A DNA stretch of 64,000 bases from Sulfitobacter donghicola DSW-25 = KCTC 12864 = JCM 14565 (GCF_000622405.1 NZ_JASF01000005.1:1-64000); one strand, 5' to 3'; positions 18,807-28,017 are shown, numbered from the stretch's first letter. Made by a program: numbers and translations. The notes: generated by a model not told the origin, from the sequence alone.

Positions 18807-18885
18807 AATGTAAATATCTTTCACATTCAATCTTGCAATCGCGCCAACCATACCCAAATTGAGTGATGTGAAAGGCATTTACATT
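18807..18885. promoter_or_regulatory. Pair of inverted 17-bp elements between glnE and the DUF2852 gene
   Basis: TGTAAATATCTTTCACA (about 18810-18826) and, on the other strand, TGTAAATGCCTTTCACA (complement of about 18867-18883) are nearly the same sequence facing each other; over 21 bases the two arms agree at 18 positions. Each element is itself a partial dyad (TGTnAA...TTnACA). They sit in the shared promoter region of glnE (minus) and the DUF2852 gene (plus), one arm near each gene. This suggests one regulator acting on both. I cannot match the element to a known alphaproteobacterial factor. Confidence 0.55.
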
Positions 18886-18952
18886 CCAGTCCTTTCTCCG
18901 GTGAAGCGCCCCAAACCCGGCGGCAGCGCACCGCAAATTTGAGGGGACTATA

Positions 18953-19384
18953 ATGACCACGATGACCGACACCTACCCATCTTCGCGTAACTCTTCGCGC
19001 GACAATTTCTTTACCCGCTCAGAAAGCTGGCTGGACGAGCGCGGCAAAGGCGCGTGGATCGCCGCCATGGTTCTTGGGTTTATCTTTTTCTGGCCTGTTG
19101 GCCTTGCCCTTCTCGCTTATATGATCTGGAGCAAACGTATGTTTAATTCTTCTTCTCACGCCTGTAACCGCCGCCGCAAAATGCATCGTCATATGGCAAT
19201 GGGGCGCCCGACAGGCAACGCAGCCTTTGACGCCTACAAGGCCGACACATTGCGCCGCCTAGAGGAAGAGCAAGACAGTTTTGAAAGCTTCCTTGAGCGC
19301 CTGCGTGAAGCAAAAGACAAATCCGAATTCGATGCCTTTATGGACGAACGCGCTGCCCGCAACGACGACGAAGCAGCAGCCTAA
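18953..19384 (+). CDS. DUF2852 membrane protein
   Basis: This 143-residue protein has one long hydrophobic segment (GAWIAAMVLGFIFFWPVGLA, about residues 33-58) followed by LLAYMIWSKRMF, the DUF2852 signature. The C-terminal half is charged and probably coiled-coil (ADTLRRLEEEQDSFESFLER). The family is found mainly in alphaproteobacteria and its function is unknown. It is divergent from glnE and may share its regulation. The gene is followed 81 bp later by an RDD-family gene on the same strand. Confidence 0.85.
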   Translation: MTTMTDTYPSSRNSSRDNFFTRSESWLDERGKGAWIAAMVLGFIFFWPVGLALLAYMIWSKRMFNSSSHACNRRRKMHRHMAMGRPTGNAAFDAYKADTLRRLEEEQDSFESFLERLREAKDKSEFDAFMDERAARNDDEAAA

Positions 19385-19465
19385 CCTCCCCCCGCTGCTT
19401 GACAGCAGCCCCGCGCGCTCCCAAATCTGGGGGCGTGCACCTGTGCCCCACCCTGAAAGAGCCCG

Positions 19466-19891
19466 ATGACACCTGATCCTGATACACAGCCGCAATTTTA
19501 CGATAGCGTCCCCACCAAACGCCTTTTGGCATGGGGGGCAGATACAATCATTATCCTTGTGCTGACGCTGGTTGTGATCCCCTTTACCGCGTTTATCGGC
19601 CTGTTCTTTCTGCCCTTTCTCTTTATCGTTTTGGGCTTTGCCTACCGTGTGGTGACGCTGTCGCGCAGCTCTGCCACATGGGGGATGCAGTTTATGGCGA
19701 TCGAGATGCGCACCCGTGATGACCAGAAATTCGACCTACCGACAGCCGTGCTTCATACGCTGGGCTATACGGTTTCGATCACCATGCCCCTGCTGCAATT
19801 GATCTCGATTGTTCTGATGCTCAGCACGGATCGTCGCCAAGGGCTGACCGATATGGTTTTGGGAACGGTCGCGTTAAACAGGCGCGGCTAA
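19466..19891 (+). CDS. RDD-family membrane protein
   Basis: This 141-residue protein has three to four hydrophobic segments and the family pattern, with an Arg near the start (VPTKRLLAWGADTIIILVLT) and the later TDRRQGLTDMVLGTV. RDD proteins are small membrane proteins of uncertain role, some linked to ion or osmolyte transport. The ATG at 19466 follows GAAAGAG. It may be co-transcribed with the DUF2852 gene. Confidence 0.85.
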   Translation: MTPDPDTQPQFYDSVPTKRLLAWGADTIIILVLTLVVIPFTAFIGLFFLPFLFIVLGFAYRVVTLSRSSATWGMQFMAIEMRTRDDQKFDLPTAVLHTLGYTVSITMPLLQLISIVLMLSTDRRQGLTDMVLGTVALNRRG

Positions 19892-20000
19892 CCCCAAGAT
19901 AGGCAAGGCCAAGCCTCTGTTCACCCTAATTCATTTTAGGCTTTGCCCTTTTCCTTTCAAAGGCTAACCTAACAAAAACCAAGCAGCCCGGACCCCATTT

Positions 20001-20822
20001 ATGCGCCACTCGCTTCCTATTGCACCGCAGTTCTATGTGACTGCACCGCAGCCCTGCCCCTATCTTGAGGGCCGGATGGAAAGAAAGCTGTTTACCGCCT
20101 TGCAGGGCGACAACACCGACACCCTGAACAACAGCCTGTCTGCGCAAGGGTTCAGGCGCAGCCAGAATGTGCTTTACCGCCCTTCCTGTGCGGAATGCTC
20201 GGCCTGTTTGTCCGCCCGTATTGATGTGTCGAAATTCACGCCCAGCAAAAGCCAACGCCGAACCGTCAAACGCAACACAGGGCTGACGCGCCGTGCGACA
20301 TCGCCTTGGGCCACCGAAGATCAATACGAGCTGTTTCGCACCTATCTCAGCAGCCGCCACTCAGACGGTGGCATGGCGGATATGGATGTGTTTGAATTTG
20401 CCGCAATGATCGAAGAAACGCCGATCCGCACCCGCGTGATCGAATATTGCGACGATGAAACAGGCGAGCTGATCGGCGTGTGCCTCACGGATGTTTTGGG
20501 CGATGGGGTGAGCATGGTTTACTCCTTCTACTCTCCTGACCGTCCGCGCGATGGCTTGGGCAATTATATCATCCTTGACCATATCGAAATCGCCCGCAGC
20601 GCTGGCCTGCCTTATGTCTATCTGGGCTATTGGGTGCCTGGCAGCCAAAAGATGGATTACAAGGCCAAGTTTTCAGGGCTGGAAGTCTTCATAGGCGGTG
20701 CGTGGCAGCCTATGCGCGATCCTGCGGATTTTTCAGCGGATAAACACCCGCTCAACACCGATCCTATCGCGGAACAGGTGGCAAATATCTCGCTTCCCGA
20801 TCTGACCCCAAAACGCGGCTAA
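20001..20822 (+). CDS. bpt: Aspartate/glutamate leucyltransferase (N-end rule)
   Basis: This 273-residue Bpt-type leucyltransferase transfers leucine to N-terminal Asp or Glu, marking proteins for ClpAP/ClpS degradation. Hallmarks include [18 protein letters not shown] near the N-terminus, the [17 protein letters not shown] cysteine cluster, and [20 protein letters not shown] in the acetyltransferase-like C-terminal part. It has no clear ribosome site at the ATG. It is convergent with the small DUF6500-like gene. Confidence 0.9.
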   Translation: MRHSLPIAPQFYVTAPQPCPYLEGRMERKLFTALQGDNTDTLNNSLSAQGFRRSQNVLYRPSCAECSACLSARIDVSKFTPSKSQRRTVKRNTGLTRRATSPWATEDQYELFRTYLSSRHSDGGMADMDVFEFAAMIEETPIRTRVIEYCDDETGELIGVCLTDVLGDGVSMVYSFYSPDRPRDGLGNYIILDHIEIARSAGLPYVYLGYWVPGSQKMDYKAKFSGLEVFIGGAWQPMRDPADFSADKHPLNTDPIAEQVANISLPDLTPKRG

Positions 20823-20833
20823 CGCCGCTAGGA

Positions 20834-21052
20834 TCACTGGCCTGCGGCGATCATATCGCGGATTTTCACGGCTTTCTCAAAATGATCCAACTGGTGGGTT
20901 TTGATCCACCATGTCGCGGCCTCCATCAACAGATCGGGATCATCATTTCGATTGGCAAAGAAGGCATAGAACGACAGGCCAACCCCCTCGCCTTTTTTGG
21001 CGATCTTTGCCTCGCAAATGCCAATGGCTTTGTCTCTGAGAGATTGGCGCAT
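20834..21052 (-). CDS. Small conserved protein (DUF6500-like)
   Basis: This 72-residue soluble protein reads MRQSLRDKAIGICEAKIAKK at the start, then GEGVGLSFYAFFANRNDDPD and LLMEAATWWIKTHQLDHFEK, which I recall as the DUF6500 family. The frame is open upstream to 21097, but that part overlaps the terminator hairpin, and AGGAC precedes the ATG at 21052. It lies just past the terminator that follows the TRAP operon. Function unknown. Confidence 0.72.
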   Translation of the reverse strand: MRQSLRDKAIGICEAKIAKKGEGVGLSFYAFFANRNDDPDLLMEAATWWIKTHQLDHFEKAVKIRDMIAAGQ

Positions 21053-21081
21053 CTTCTGTCCTATCACGTATCTTGAAACGC

Positions 21082-21107
21082 AAAGGGCGCCCCGCAAGGC
21101 GCCCTTT
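21082..21107 (-). terminator. Terminator after the TRAP transporter operon
   Basis: AAAGGGCGCC (21082-21091) and GGCGCCCTTT (21098-21107) form a perfect 10-bp stem with a six-base loop, 24 bp after the dctM stop. The T-rich end of the stem and following sequence suit an intrinsic terminator. Confidence 0.75.
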
Positions 21108-21130
21108 GTTAACTTTCTATCATGGCCCTT

Positions 21131-23482
21131 TTACGGGATCAGATCAGGGATGATCGTCACAATCGCTGGGAAGAACCACAAGATCGCCAAACCCGCCACC
21201 TGAATAAGCACAAACGGGATGATACCGCGATAGATGTGCTGGGTCGTCACGCTGGCCGGTGCAACCCCGCGCAGATAGAACAGCGCAAAGCCAAACGGCG
21301 GTGTGAGGAAGGAAGTCTGCAAGTTCACCGCGATCATGATGGTGACCCATTTCGGATCGAACGACCCGCCATAGATAACCGGCCCCACAATCGGCACAAC
21401 GATGTAGATGATCTCGAGGAAGTCCAGAACAAAGCCAAGGACAAAGAGCACCAACATCACGATCAGGAAGACCGTCAGCTCGTTGTCAAAGGATTTCAGG
21501 AACTGCTGGATATAATGCTCGCCGCCAAAGCTGATGACCACAAGGTTCAACAACTGAGAGCCGATGAGGATGGTAAACACCATCGACGTCACCTTGGCCG
21601 TTTCGCGCACAACAGGTGTCAGAACACCGTTTGTGAACAGGATCCAGCAGCTGAACAACAGGCCGAATACTGCGTAAAGATACGCACCATAAGCCACAAA
21701 GAACGCCATCCAGCTTTCAAAGCTCACGTCGTCCTGATTGATCCGCAGATCAAAGTTCACGCCGACAAGGATACAGACGATAATGGCCAAAGCGGACCAG
21801 ATGATCACCTTTGGTGAGCGATCAAGGTCTTTCAGCTTGCGGTAAGCCGCCAGCATAATCGCACCACCCGCCCCCAGCGCCGCAGCGGGCGTCGGGTTTG
21901 TGATCCCACCAAGGATCGAGCCGAGAACAGCAACGATCAGAACCAGCGGTGGGAAAACAACGCGGATCAGCTCGTTACGGGCGCACAGCTTGGTCGCATA
22001 GACCACACCATACATTACCGCGATAAACGGCAGCGCCATCAGCACAACCATCATCCCCGAAGATGTGGTTGGCTTGACCAGCAGGATATCTACCAGCACC
22101 AACAAGACCACACCAATACCACCGATCAACAGCGGACGTGTATCCGATGACGGCGATACACCGCGCGCGGTTGTCATGAACAGGCTGAGCAGGATCATCA
22201 TGATCGCAATACCTGTGCCAATCGGCGCAGCGGCTGCAATCTTGGCTTCCTGTGCGGCAGCATATTCTTCGTCAGTCAGCTTTTCACTTGCTGCCAGACC
22301 ACCAGAGGCCTCAATGGCCGCCTGCTGCTCAACCGCAAGGTCCCAACGCTCTTGACCGTGAAGTTCGATCATCGCGGCCTTACACTGCTCCCCTACACTG
22401 GTCCGCAGGGTTGCGTTTTCACCGATGTCGGAAAAGCTGGAGACGCGTGTGTCTTGCGAGCCGACAATGCCAAAGCTGCCCAGAACAATTGTCCCGACGA
22501 TCAGCAGAACAGGTGCGCCAACAAACCATGTGAAGGCCTCAGAGCGCGTCACAGGCTCGGCGTTGGTGGCCCCCATCGGCACCGCTGGCGCCTTATCAGG
22601 GTTCATCAACGCATAGCCAAAGGCATATAGCGCATAAAGCAGCGCAAGCATGATACCCGGCAACAAGGCCGCCTGAAACAACGTACCCACAGAAACAACC
22701 GCTGGCTCACCCAGATAGGTCAACGCATCGGTACATCCAAATGACGAGGCACGCGCCTCTTGCGCAGCTGAATAGAGGTCACCGGCAAGGGTGCCGAGCA
22801 GAACAATAACAATCGACGGCGGAATGATCTGGCCCAAGGTGCCAGAGGCCGCGATGACGCCTGTTGCGATTTCAGGCGAATAGTTGTTGCGCAGCATCGT
22901 CGGCAAAGCCAACAGACCCATGGTCACAACCGTCGCGCCCACAATCCCTGTGGAGGCGGCAAGAAACGCGCCCACAACAACGATGGATACAGCCAAACCA
23001 CCTGGCAGTGGGCCAAAGACCCGCGCCATGGTTGTCAGCAGATCATTTGCGATCTTGGAACGCTCCAGCGTGATGCCCATCAGGACGAACATCAAAACAG
23101 CCAACAGTGTTTCAATGGACTGACCCGCCAGAACACGTTCGTTCATCCGGTTCACAATAAAGGATACGTTACGATCCAGCGCCACTTCCCAACCCGATGG
23201 GAACACCGGTTCAGAGATTTGCGGCAAATCAGGGTATCGGAACAGCGATACCGTATCCTCCCTGATGCCCGAATTGATCAGCGCGCGATAGGCATCCGAA
23301 GATGTATCAATCGCCTGATGGATCAACAGACCCGCGCTATCCAGAGCGGCAATAATACCGAATGAAATGATACCAGCACCACCGATGGCAAAGGCCACCG
23401 GAAAGCCAGACAGAATGCCCCCGAAGAGACACACAAATACGATGATCAGGCCTACTTCGACCCCGTCCAAACCGAAAAACAT
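21131..23482 (-). CDS. dctM: TRAP transporter large permease, enlarged DctM type
   Basis: At 783 residues this is much longer than typical DctM (about 430). The usual large-subunit core is present (SGFPVAFAIGGAGIISFGII at the N-terminus; ASTGIVGATVVTMGLLALPT; SGTLGQIIPPSIVIVLLGTL; C-terminal FLTPPFGFALFYLRGVAP). Extra segments lie around residues 60-110, 235-260 and 345-420; the last is hydrophilic and rich in Ala and Glu. The start shares one base with the dctQ stop. With DctQ it forms the sodium-driven membrane part of the importer. Similar enlarged DctM proteins go with TakP-type binding proteins. Confidence 0.9.
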   Translation of the reverse strand: MFFGLDGVEVGLIIVFVCLFGGILSGFPVAFAIGGAGIISFGIIAALDSAGLLIHQAIDTSSDAYRALINSGIREDTVSLFRYPDLPQISEPVFPSGWEVALDRNVSFIVNRMNERVLAGQSIETLLAVLMFVLMGITLERSKIANDLLTTMARVFGPLPGGLAVSIVVVGAFLAASTGIVGATVVTMGLLALPTMLRNNYSPEIATGVIAASGTLGQIIPPSIVIVLLGTLAGDLYSAAQEARASSFGCTDALTYLGEPAVVSVGTLFQAALLPGIMLALLYALYAFGYALMNPDKAPAVPMGATNAEPVTRSEAFTWFVGAPVLLIVGTIVLGSFGIVGSQDTRVSSFSDIGENATLRTSVGEQCKAAMIELHGQERWDLAVEQQAAIEASGGLAASEKLTDEEYAAAQEAKIAAAAPIGTGIAIMMILLSLFMTTARGVSPSSDTRPLLIGGIGVVLLVLVDILLVKPTTSSGMMVVLMALPFIAVMYGVVYATKLCARNELIRVVFPPLVLIVAVLGSILGGITNPTPAAALGAGGAIMLAAYRKLKDLDRSPKVIIWSALAIIVCILVGVNFDLRINQDDVSFESWMAFFVAYGAYLYAVFGLLFSCWILFTNGVLTPVVRETAKVTSMVFTILIGSQLLNLVVISFGGEHYIQQFLKSFDNELTVFLIVMLVLFVLGFVLDFLEIIYIVVPIVGPVIYGGSFDPKWVTIMIAVNLQTSFLTPPFGFALFYLRGVAPASVTTQHIYRGIIPFVLIQVAGLAILWFFPAIVTIIPDLIP

Positions 23483-24450
23483 TAGTGTGTTCCCTCATAG
23501 GCTTCTTCGCCCTCGCCAAGGGTATCCTTGTCGAGGTATTTTCCTTCGCTCTCCGGACCTTCGCGCAGCTCGCAATAAGACCGGTAGAACACTGCAATTG
23601 CTTGGACCATCACCATGATGCAGAACAGGCAAAGCAGAACTTTGAATATGAAATAGCCGTTGAAACCGCTGGGGGAGAAACCGATGGTTTCTACGTTCCA
23701 CTTCAGCAGGCGCGACTTGCGCAGCAACAGCTCTAGCTTGTCAGATGCGGATGGGTTCGGCGTGACCAGATGGCGCCACAGGAAGAACCAGCCATACATC
23801 CATGTCAGAATGGCAAAAGGCATCATAAAGAAGACCGCGCCCATCATGTCGACAATCTTTTTGGTGCGGAATTTGGCCCCTGCATAGAACAGGTCAACGC
23901 GCACGTGGCCGCCCTGAACAAAGGTATATCCAACGCACATACAAACCACCAAAGCATTGAAAAGCTTTAATTCTTCTGCATACCAGCTGATGTCGAACTG
24001 AAGCGGAATACCAAAGCCGACAACAATATCGGGCCGTGTGAAAATCCGCTGCATAAAGATAATGATGATCTGTTGCAGCACCATGATCAGACCGGCCCAA
24101 GCAAACAGCCGCCCAACCGTGTTGGAGAACCCTTCAAGGCCGCGCACCATGCCCCACATCATCGCCCGCTTACGCATGCCGATGGCGGTGACGATAACAA
24201 GGATGGTCGCCAGTACAAAAAACAACTCGACCGAGCCACCATAATAGATGAACCGCATCATGGCTTGGCCGTCAGACCAGTTTAGCCACATCGCTGGATT
24301 AATCAGCGCAGCAAAGAAATTATAGAATGCTTCCAGCACGTTACCTGTAACGAACTGGATTAAACCACTCTCTTGGAACTTATCGAGACAGCTGAGCTTT
24401 GCACCCTCAGCTGCGCGGAAAAACCCCGAACATACAATATCGTCTGCCAT
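23482..24450 (-). CDS. dctQ: TRAP transporter small permease, enlarged DctQ type
   Basis: This 322-residue protein is nearly twice the usual DctQ size. It has four to five hydrophobic segments, including FVLATILVIVTAIGM and RLFAWAGLIMVLQQIIIIF, and the family segment GGHVRVDLFYAGAKFRTKKI. The N-terminus carries an extra segment (ADDIVCSGFFRAAEGAKLSC). I chose the ATG at 24450 (GGGGAGGGG upstream) over 24474. A hairpin (24531-24560) separates it from dctP. Confidence 0.88.
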   Translation of the reverse strand: MADDIVCSGFFRAAEGAKLSCLDKFQESGLIQFVTGNVLEAFYNFFAALINPAMWLNWSDGQAMMRFIYYGGSVELFFVLATILVIVTAIGMRKRAMMWGMVRGLEGFSNTVGRLFAWAGLIMVLQQIIIIFMQRIFTRPDIVVGFGIPLQFDISWYAEELKLFNALVVCMCVGYTFVQGGHVRVDLFYAGAKFRTKKIVDMMGAVFFMMPFAILTWMYGWFFLWRHLVTPNPSASDKLELLLRKSRLLKWNVETIGFSPSGFNGYFIFKVLLCLFCIMVMVQAIAVFYRSYCELREGPESEGKYLDKDTLGEGEEAYEGTH

Positions 24451-24530
24451 GTGTCCCCTCCCCGGGTCGCGCAATTGGTACCTCTAGGTGTACCAGTTTC
24501 CGGTATGCGATTTCCGGATGTTAGATAAAG

Positions 24531-24560
24531 CCAAGGGCCGCCCGAAAGAGCGGCCCTTGG
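24531..24560 (-). terminator. Hairpin between dctP and dctQ (partial terminator)
   Basis: CCAAGGGCCGC (24531-24541) and GCGGCCCTTGG (24550-24560) form a perfect 11-bp stem with an eight-base loop, 15 bp after the dctP stop. Only a broken T-run (CTTTATCT) follows. Such hairpins usually let the binding protein be made in excess over the permease by stopping part of the transcripts and stabilising the upstream RNA. Confidence 0.65.
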
Positions 24561-24575
24561 TTGTGTTCAATCAGC

Positions 24576-25664
24576 TTACAAGCTGGCGCGTACGCGCTCA
24601 CGCTGCTCGACGTAGAATGCGTCGGACTTGGACAGCCACTCGGCAGAAGACGTGAGGGATGCTTCGAAGCTGGCGCGTGTTTTCGCGAACAGTTCGTCAC
24701 CCATGTTTTCGTCCATAACTTCTGCAGAAGCTTTACCAAATGCATCCCATACATCGTCAGAGAACTGCATGGTTTTAACACCCTGCTGCTGAAGACGGGA
24801 CAATGCAGCACCGTTGTTTGCCAGCGTTTCAGCCAACTGAAGGTGCGTTGTCGCCATTGTGGAGTATTCGATGATCTTCTGGTGCGCTGGGGACAGCTCG
24901 TTGAAGACATCAAGGTTCATGTTGCACGACAGAGCGGAACCTGGCTCGTGGAAGCCCGCTGTGTAGTATACTTTTGCAACTTCTTGGAAGCCGGCGCGCT
25001 CATCCGCGAATGGGCCAACCCACTCCAGACCGTCCAAAGCACCCGAAGAAAGTGCCTGGTACAATTCGCCACCTGGGATGTTCTGAACAGATGCGCCCAG
25101 TTTACCCAGTACTTTGCCGCCCAGACCAGGCATACGGAATTTCAAACCGTTAAAGTCTGCTGCAGAGTTGATTTCGTTGCGGAACCAGCCACCGGACTGC
25201 GAACCAGAGTTACCTGCCAAGAAGCACTTGAGGTTGAACACTTCGCCCAGCTCGTTGTGCAGCTCATGGCCGCCACCGTGGTGGTACCAGTTTGTCAGCT
25301 CTTGTGCGGTGCCGCCGAATGGAACAGCTGTGTAATACGCAAACGCTGGGTGCTGGTTGATGTAGTAGTAATCAGCCGAGTGGTACATGTCGGCCTGACC
25401 GGAGGAAACCGCGTCAAACACTTCCAGCGCGCCAACCAGCTCACCCGGAGCTTTTTTCTCGATGGTCAAGGTGCCGTCAGACATCTCGTTAACCATGTTG
25501 TTCATGTAAGTAGCCGCATCATCCAGAACGGCGAAACCGCGTGGCCATGATGTAACCATTGTCAGTGTTTTTTTGCCTTGCGCGTAAACAGGTGCCGCAA
25601 GTGTTGTTGCTGCTGCTGCTGTGCCGCCAAGTGCAGATGTCTTCAAAAATGAACGACGATCCAT
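24576..25664 (-). CDS. dctP: TRAP transporter solute-binding protein, TakP-like
   Basis: This 362-residue periplasmic binding protein has a twin-arginine signal (MDRRSFLKTSALGGT...AAPVYA), so it is probably exported folded. Ligand-site motifs resemble TakP of Rhodobacter and related 2-oxo-acid or lactate binders: SADYYYINQHPAFAYYTAVP, NSGSQSGGWFRNEI and GLEWVGPFADE. A monocarboxylate or 2-oxo acid is the likely ligand, but it is not proven. The ATG at 25664 follows GGGAGG. It is the first gene of the minus-strand operon and is divergent from a two-component system. Confidence 0.88.
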   Translation of the reverse strand: MDRRSFLKTSALGGTAAAATTLAAPVYAQGKKTLTMVTSWPRGFAVLDDAATYMNNMVNEMSDGTLTIEKKAPGELVGALEVFDAVSSGQADMYHSADYYYINQHPAFAYYTAVPFGGTAQELTNWYHHGGGHELHNELGEVFNLKCFLAGNSGSQSGGWFRNEINSAADFNGLKFRMPGLGGKVLGKLGASVQNIPGGELYQALSSGALDGLEWVGPFADERAGFQEVAKVYYTAGFHEPGSALSCNMNLDVFNELSPAHQKIIEYSTMATTHLQLAETLANNGAALSRLQQQGVKTMQFSDDVWDAFGKASAEVMDENMGDELFAKTRASFEASLTSSAEWLSKSDAFYVEQRERVRASL

Positions 25665-25803
25665 ATAGGTATCCTCCCGGAAGTTTTTCGCCCACACGTA
25701 ACAGAGAATCCGTGCAGGTCGTTTCAAGTGGCCCGAGACTAGCGCCGCTACAGGAATATGAAATACCTACTACTGCGTAGAAACGGGCAAACATCGGAAT
25801 TTA

Positions 25804-25839
25804 CTGGTGAAAAATTGTGCTTTTGCTCATTTTTACCAG
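25804..25839. promoter_or_regulatory. Inverted repeat between dctP and the histidine kinase gene
   Basis: CTGGTGAAAAAT (25804-25815) and ATTTTTACCAG (25829-25839) are inverted copies with one bulged base. They sit in the 264-bp region between the divergent TRAP operon and the two-component system, a natural place for the response regulator to bind. This assignment is inference from position. Confidence 0.4.
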
Positions 25840-25928
25840 CAAAACACCCCCTCTTGCGGCTTTTCACTTTCTTTTAACTTTTACGATTTGCCTTTGATCA
25901 CCCGTCCGTTTGCGCGTATCGAATCAAT

Positions 25929-27338
25929 ATGAACCGCCTATTCCGTCTGAATATTCCCTATGGTCAAAAGCTGGCCCTCTTGGCCACTTTGCCCTTGGTC
26001 ATCGCCGTTGCGGCGATTGCATTTGTGGTCGCGGCGCAATCGCGCGCGCTGGCCGAACGTGAGATCAGCGCGCTGGAAACCCAACTGATTGAGGCCAAAA
26101 AGGCCGAGCTGCGAAACTATGTCACCCAAGCGCGCAACGGCTTTTATTTCATCTACGGCAACGCCGCGCCCGATGATGGCATCGCAAAAGAACGCGTCGC
26201 CCAGATTTTATCGGCCATGATTTACGGCGAAGAAGGGCAGTTTTTCGTTTATGATTATGACGGTACGGCCATTGTTTCCCCCCGTGAAACTGAACGCATC
26301 GGGCAGAATTTCAAAGGTGAAACTGACAGCGATGGCGCCCCTGTTGTTGATCGCCTGATCGAAATTGCCCGCGATGGCGCGGGGTATCACACCTATACAT
26401 GGCCCAAACCTTCCAGCGGTGTGCCTGCGCAAAAGATCGTCTATGTCACCTCCTTTCCCTCTTGGGGATGGGCCGTGGGGACTGGCGTTTATATTGATGA
26501 TATCCTCGCCTCTGTTGCCTCTTCGCGCGCCGAAGTCGAAGACCGTGTTCAGCGCACTTTCCTCTATATCGGCGCCATTGCGCTGGCGGCTTTGCTGGTG
26601 GTGTTTGCCAGCGGCATGGGGTTGAACCTGCGCGAACGCTGGCTGGCCGATGCCAAACTGAAAAAACTGACCCAGCGCGTATTTGATGCCCAAGAAGAAG
26701 AGCGCGGCCGCGTGGCGCGTGAACTGCACGATGGCATCAGCCAGATCCTTGTCGGGGTGCGCTATGCGCTGGATAATGCCCGTCGTCGCCTAGACCGCGG
26801 TGATCCAGCCGCGGCTGCACCACTGGCCAAGGGGATTTCATCCTTGGCCGAGGCGATTTCCGAAGTGCGCCGCATCAGCCGTGATTTGCGCCCCGGTGTG
26901 CTGGATGATCTGGGCCTCGGCCCTGCCCTGCGCACCCTCGCCGAGGATTTCGGCAATCGCACTGGGATAGATGTGAGCTATTCCACCGTGGTGTTCCGTA
27001 ACCGCTTGGATGTAAATGCCAAAACCGCCCTCTACCGCATCGCCCAAGAGGCGCTCACCAATATCGAACGCCATGCGGACGCAACCCATGTCATCATTGA
27101 CCTTCGCGGCCACAAAGATGGTGCAACCCTGCGGATCGTCGATAATGGCCGTGGCTTTACACCCGATCAAAACAATCAGGGCCTTGGCCTGCGAAATATG
27201 CAGGAACGTATGGATCAATTGGGCGGCCTGTTGTACATCCGACCCGCCCAAGGCAAAGGCCTAGAGATCAAAGCCATCGCGCCCCTTTCTCATATGCTGC
27301 CGCCTGCCCAGCAAAAACCGCAGTCAAAACCGCAGTAA
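25929..27338 (+). CDS. Cache-domain sensor histidine kinase (HisKA_3 type)
   Basis: This 469-residue membrane kinase has a first membrane segment at about residues 16-38, a periplasmic single-Cache domain (about 40-200; GEEGQFFVYDYDGTAIVSP, WGWAVGTGVYIDDI), a second membrane segment at about 210-232, a HisKA_3 dimer region with phospho-accepting H267 (ARELHDGISQILVGVRYAL), and an ATPase domain with N box NIERHADA, DNGRGF and GLGLRNMQERM. It lies 37 bp upstream of its response regulator and is divergent from the TRAP operon. It probably senses the transported organic acid and activates that operon. Confidence 0.88.
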   Translation: MNRLFRLNIPYGQKLALLATLPLVIAVAAIAFVVAAQSRALAEREISALETQLIEAKKAELRNYVTQARNGFYFIYGNAAPDDGIAKERVAQILSAMIYGEEGQFFVYDYDGTAIVSPRETERIGQNFKGETDSDGAPVVDRLIEIARDGAGYHTYTWPKPSSGVPAQKIVYVTSFPSWGWAVGTGVYIDDILASVASSRAEVEDRVQRTFLYIGAIALAALLVVFASGMGLNLRERWLADAKLKKLTQRVFDAQEEERGRVARELHDGISQILVGVRYALDNARRRLDRGDPAAAAPLAKGISSLAEAISEVRRISRDLRPGVLDDLGLGPALRTLAEDFGNRTGIDVSYSTVVFRNRLDVNAKTALYRIAQEALTNIERHADATHVIIDLRGHKDGATLRIVDNGRGFTPDQNNQGLGLRNMQERMDQLGGLLYIRPAQGKGLEIKAIAPLSHMLPPAQQKPQSKPQ

Positions 27339-27375
27339 AAACCGCAGCAAAGCCCGACACAGGAAAGGACGCAGA

Positions 27376-28017
27376 ATGACCACCCAAACCCTGCGCATCG
27401 CCATCGTTGATGACCACCCGATGGTCGCCGAAGGCATCCAAAGCATTCTGGAAAGCTATGATGACGTTGAGGTTGTTGGCACGCTGACAGGCGGGCGCGC
27501 GGTTATTGAGCAGCTTGAGACCCTTAACCCCGATGTGATCCTGATGGACCTGAACATGCCAGACCTTGGCGGCCTCTCAGCCACCGAGATCGTTTTGGAA
27601 CAACGCCCCGGCACGCGCATCGTGATCCTGTCCATGCACGACAGCCCTGAATATATCTCATCTGCTCTGAACCATGGCGCGATGGGCTATCTGCTAAAAG
27701 ACGTTCCAACGGATGAAATCAAACTGGCGATTGATACGGTCATGCGCGGCGAACGCTATCTATGCACAGGCGCCCAAGGGTCGCTCACCCCAAAAGAGGG
27801 CGGCGCGCGCGAAACCCTGACAGGGCGCGAACAGACGATCCTGCTGCAACTGGCCCAAGGTCAATCCAACAAGGAAGTCGCCCTCACGCTGGATATCTCG
27901 GTGCGCACGGTTGAAACCCACCGCAAGAATATCAAACGCAAGCTGGGCATCTCCAGCACCGCTGGCCTGACACGCTATGCTTTGGAACATGGTGTATTGC
28001 AGGGAACGGGCACCTAA
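27376..28017 (+). CDS. LuxR/NarL-type response regulator
   Basis: This 213-residue regulator has a receiver domain with acidic pocket D12/D13 and phospho-acceptor D58 (DVILMDLNMPDLGG), and the conserved Lys in GYLLKDVPTDE. The C-terminal LuxR-type helix-turn-helix spans about residues 145-205 (LTGREQTILLQLAQGQSNKE, SVRTVETHRKNIKRKLG). It pairs with the kinase just upstream and, by divergence from the TRAP operon, is likely its regulator. Confidence 0.9.
   Translation: MTTQTLRIAIVDDHPMVAEGIQSILESYDDVEVVGTLTGGRAVIEQLETLNPDVILMDLNMPDLGGLSATEIVLEQRPGTRIVILSMHDSPEYISSALNHGAMGYLLKDVPTDEIKLAIDTVMRGERYLCTGAQGSLTPKEGGARETLTGREQTILLQLAQGQSNKEVALTLDISVRTVETHRKNIKRKLGISSTAGLTRYALEHGVLQGTGT

Noticed and set aside
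18807..18885. PpsR/CrtJ-type site (TGT-N12-ACA) in the glnE upstream region
   Set aside because: The spacing between TGT and ACA is 11, not 12, and no photosynthesis genes are nearby.
21122..21817. Plus-strand frame of 231 codons inside dctM
   Set aside because: Charged, repetitive composition from reading the antisense of a membrane protein.
27315..27350. Tandem AAAACCGCAGt repeats at the end of the kinase gene
   Set aside because: Three short copies at a low-complexity protein tail; probably replication slippage without function.
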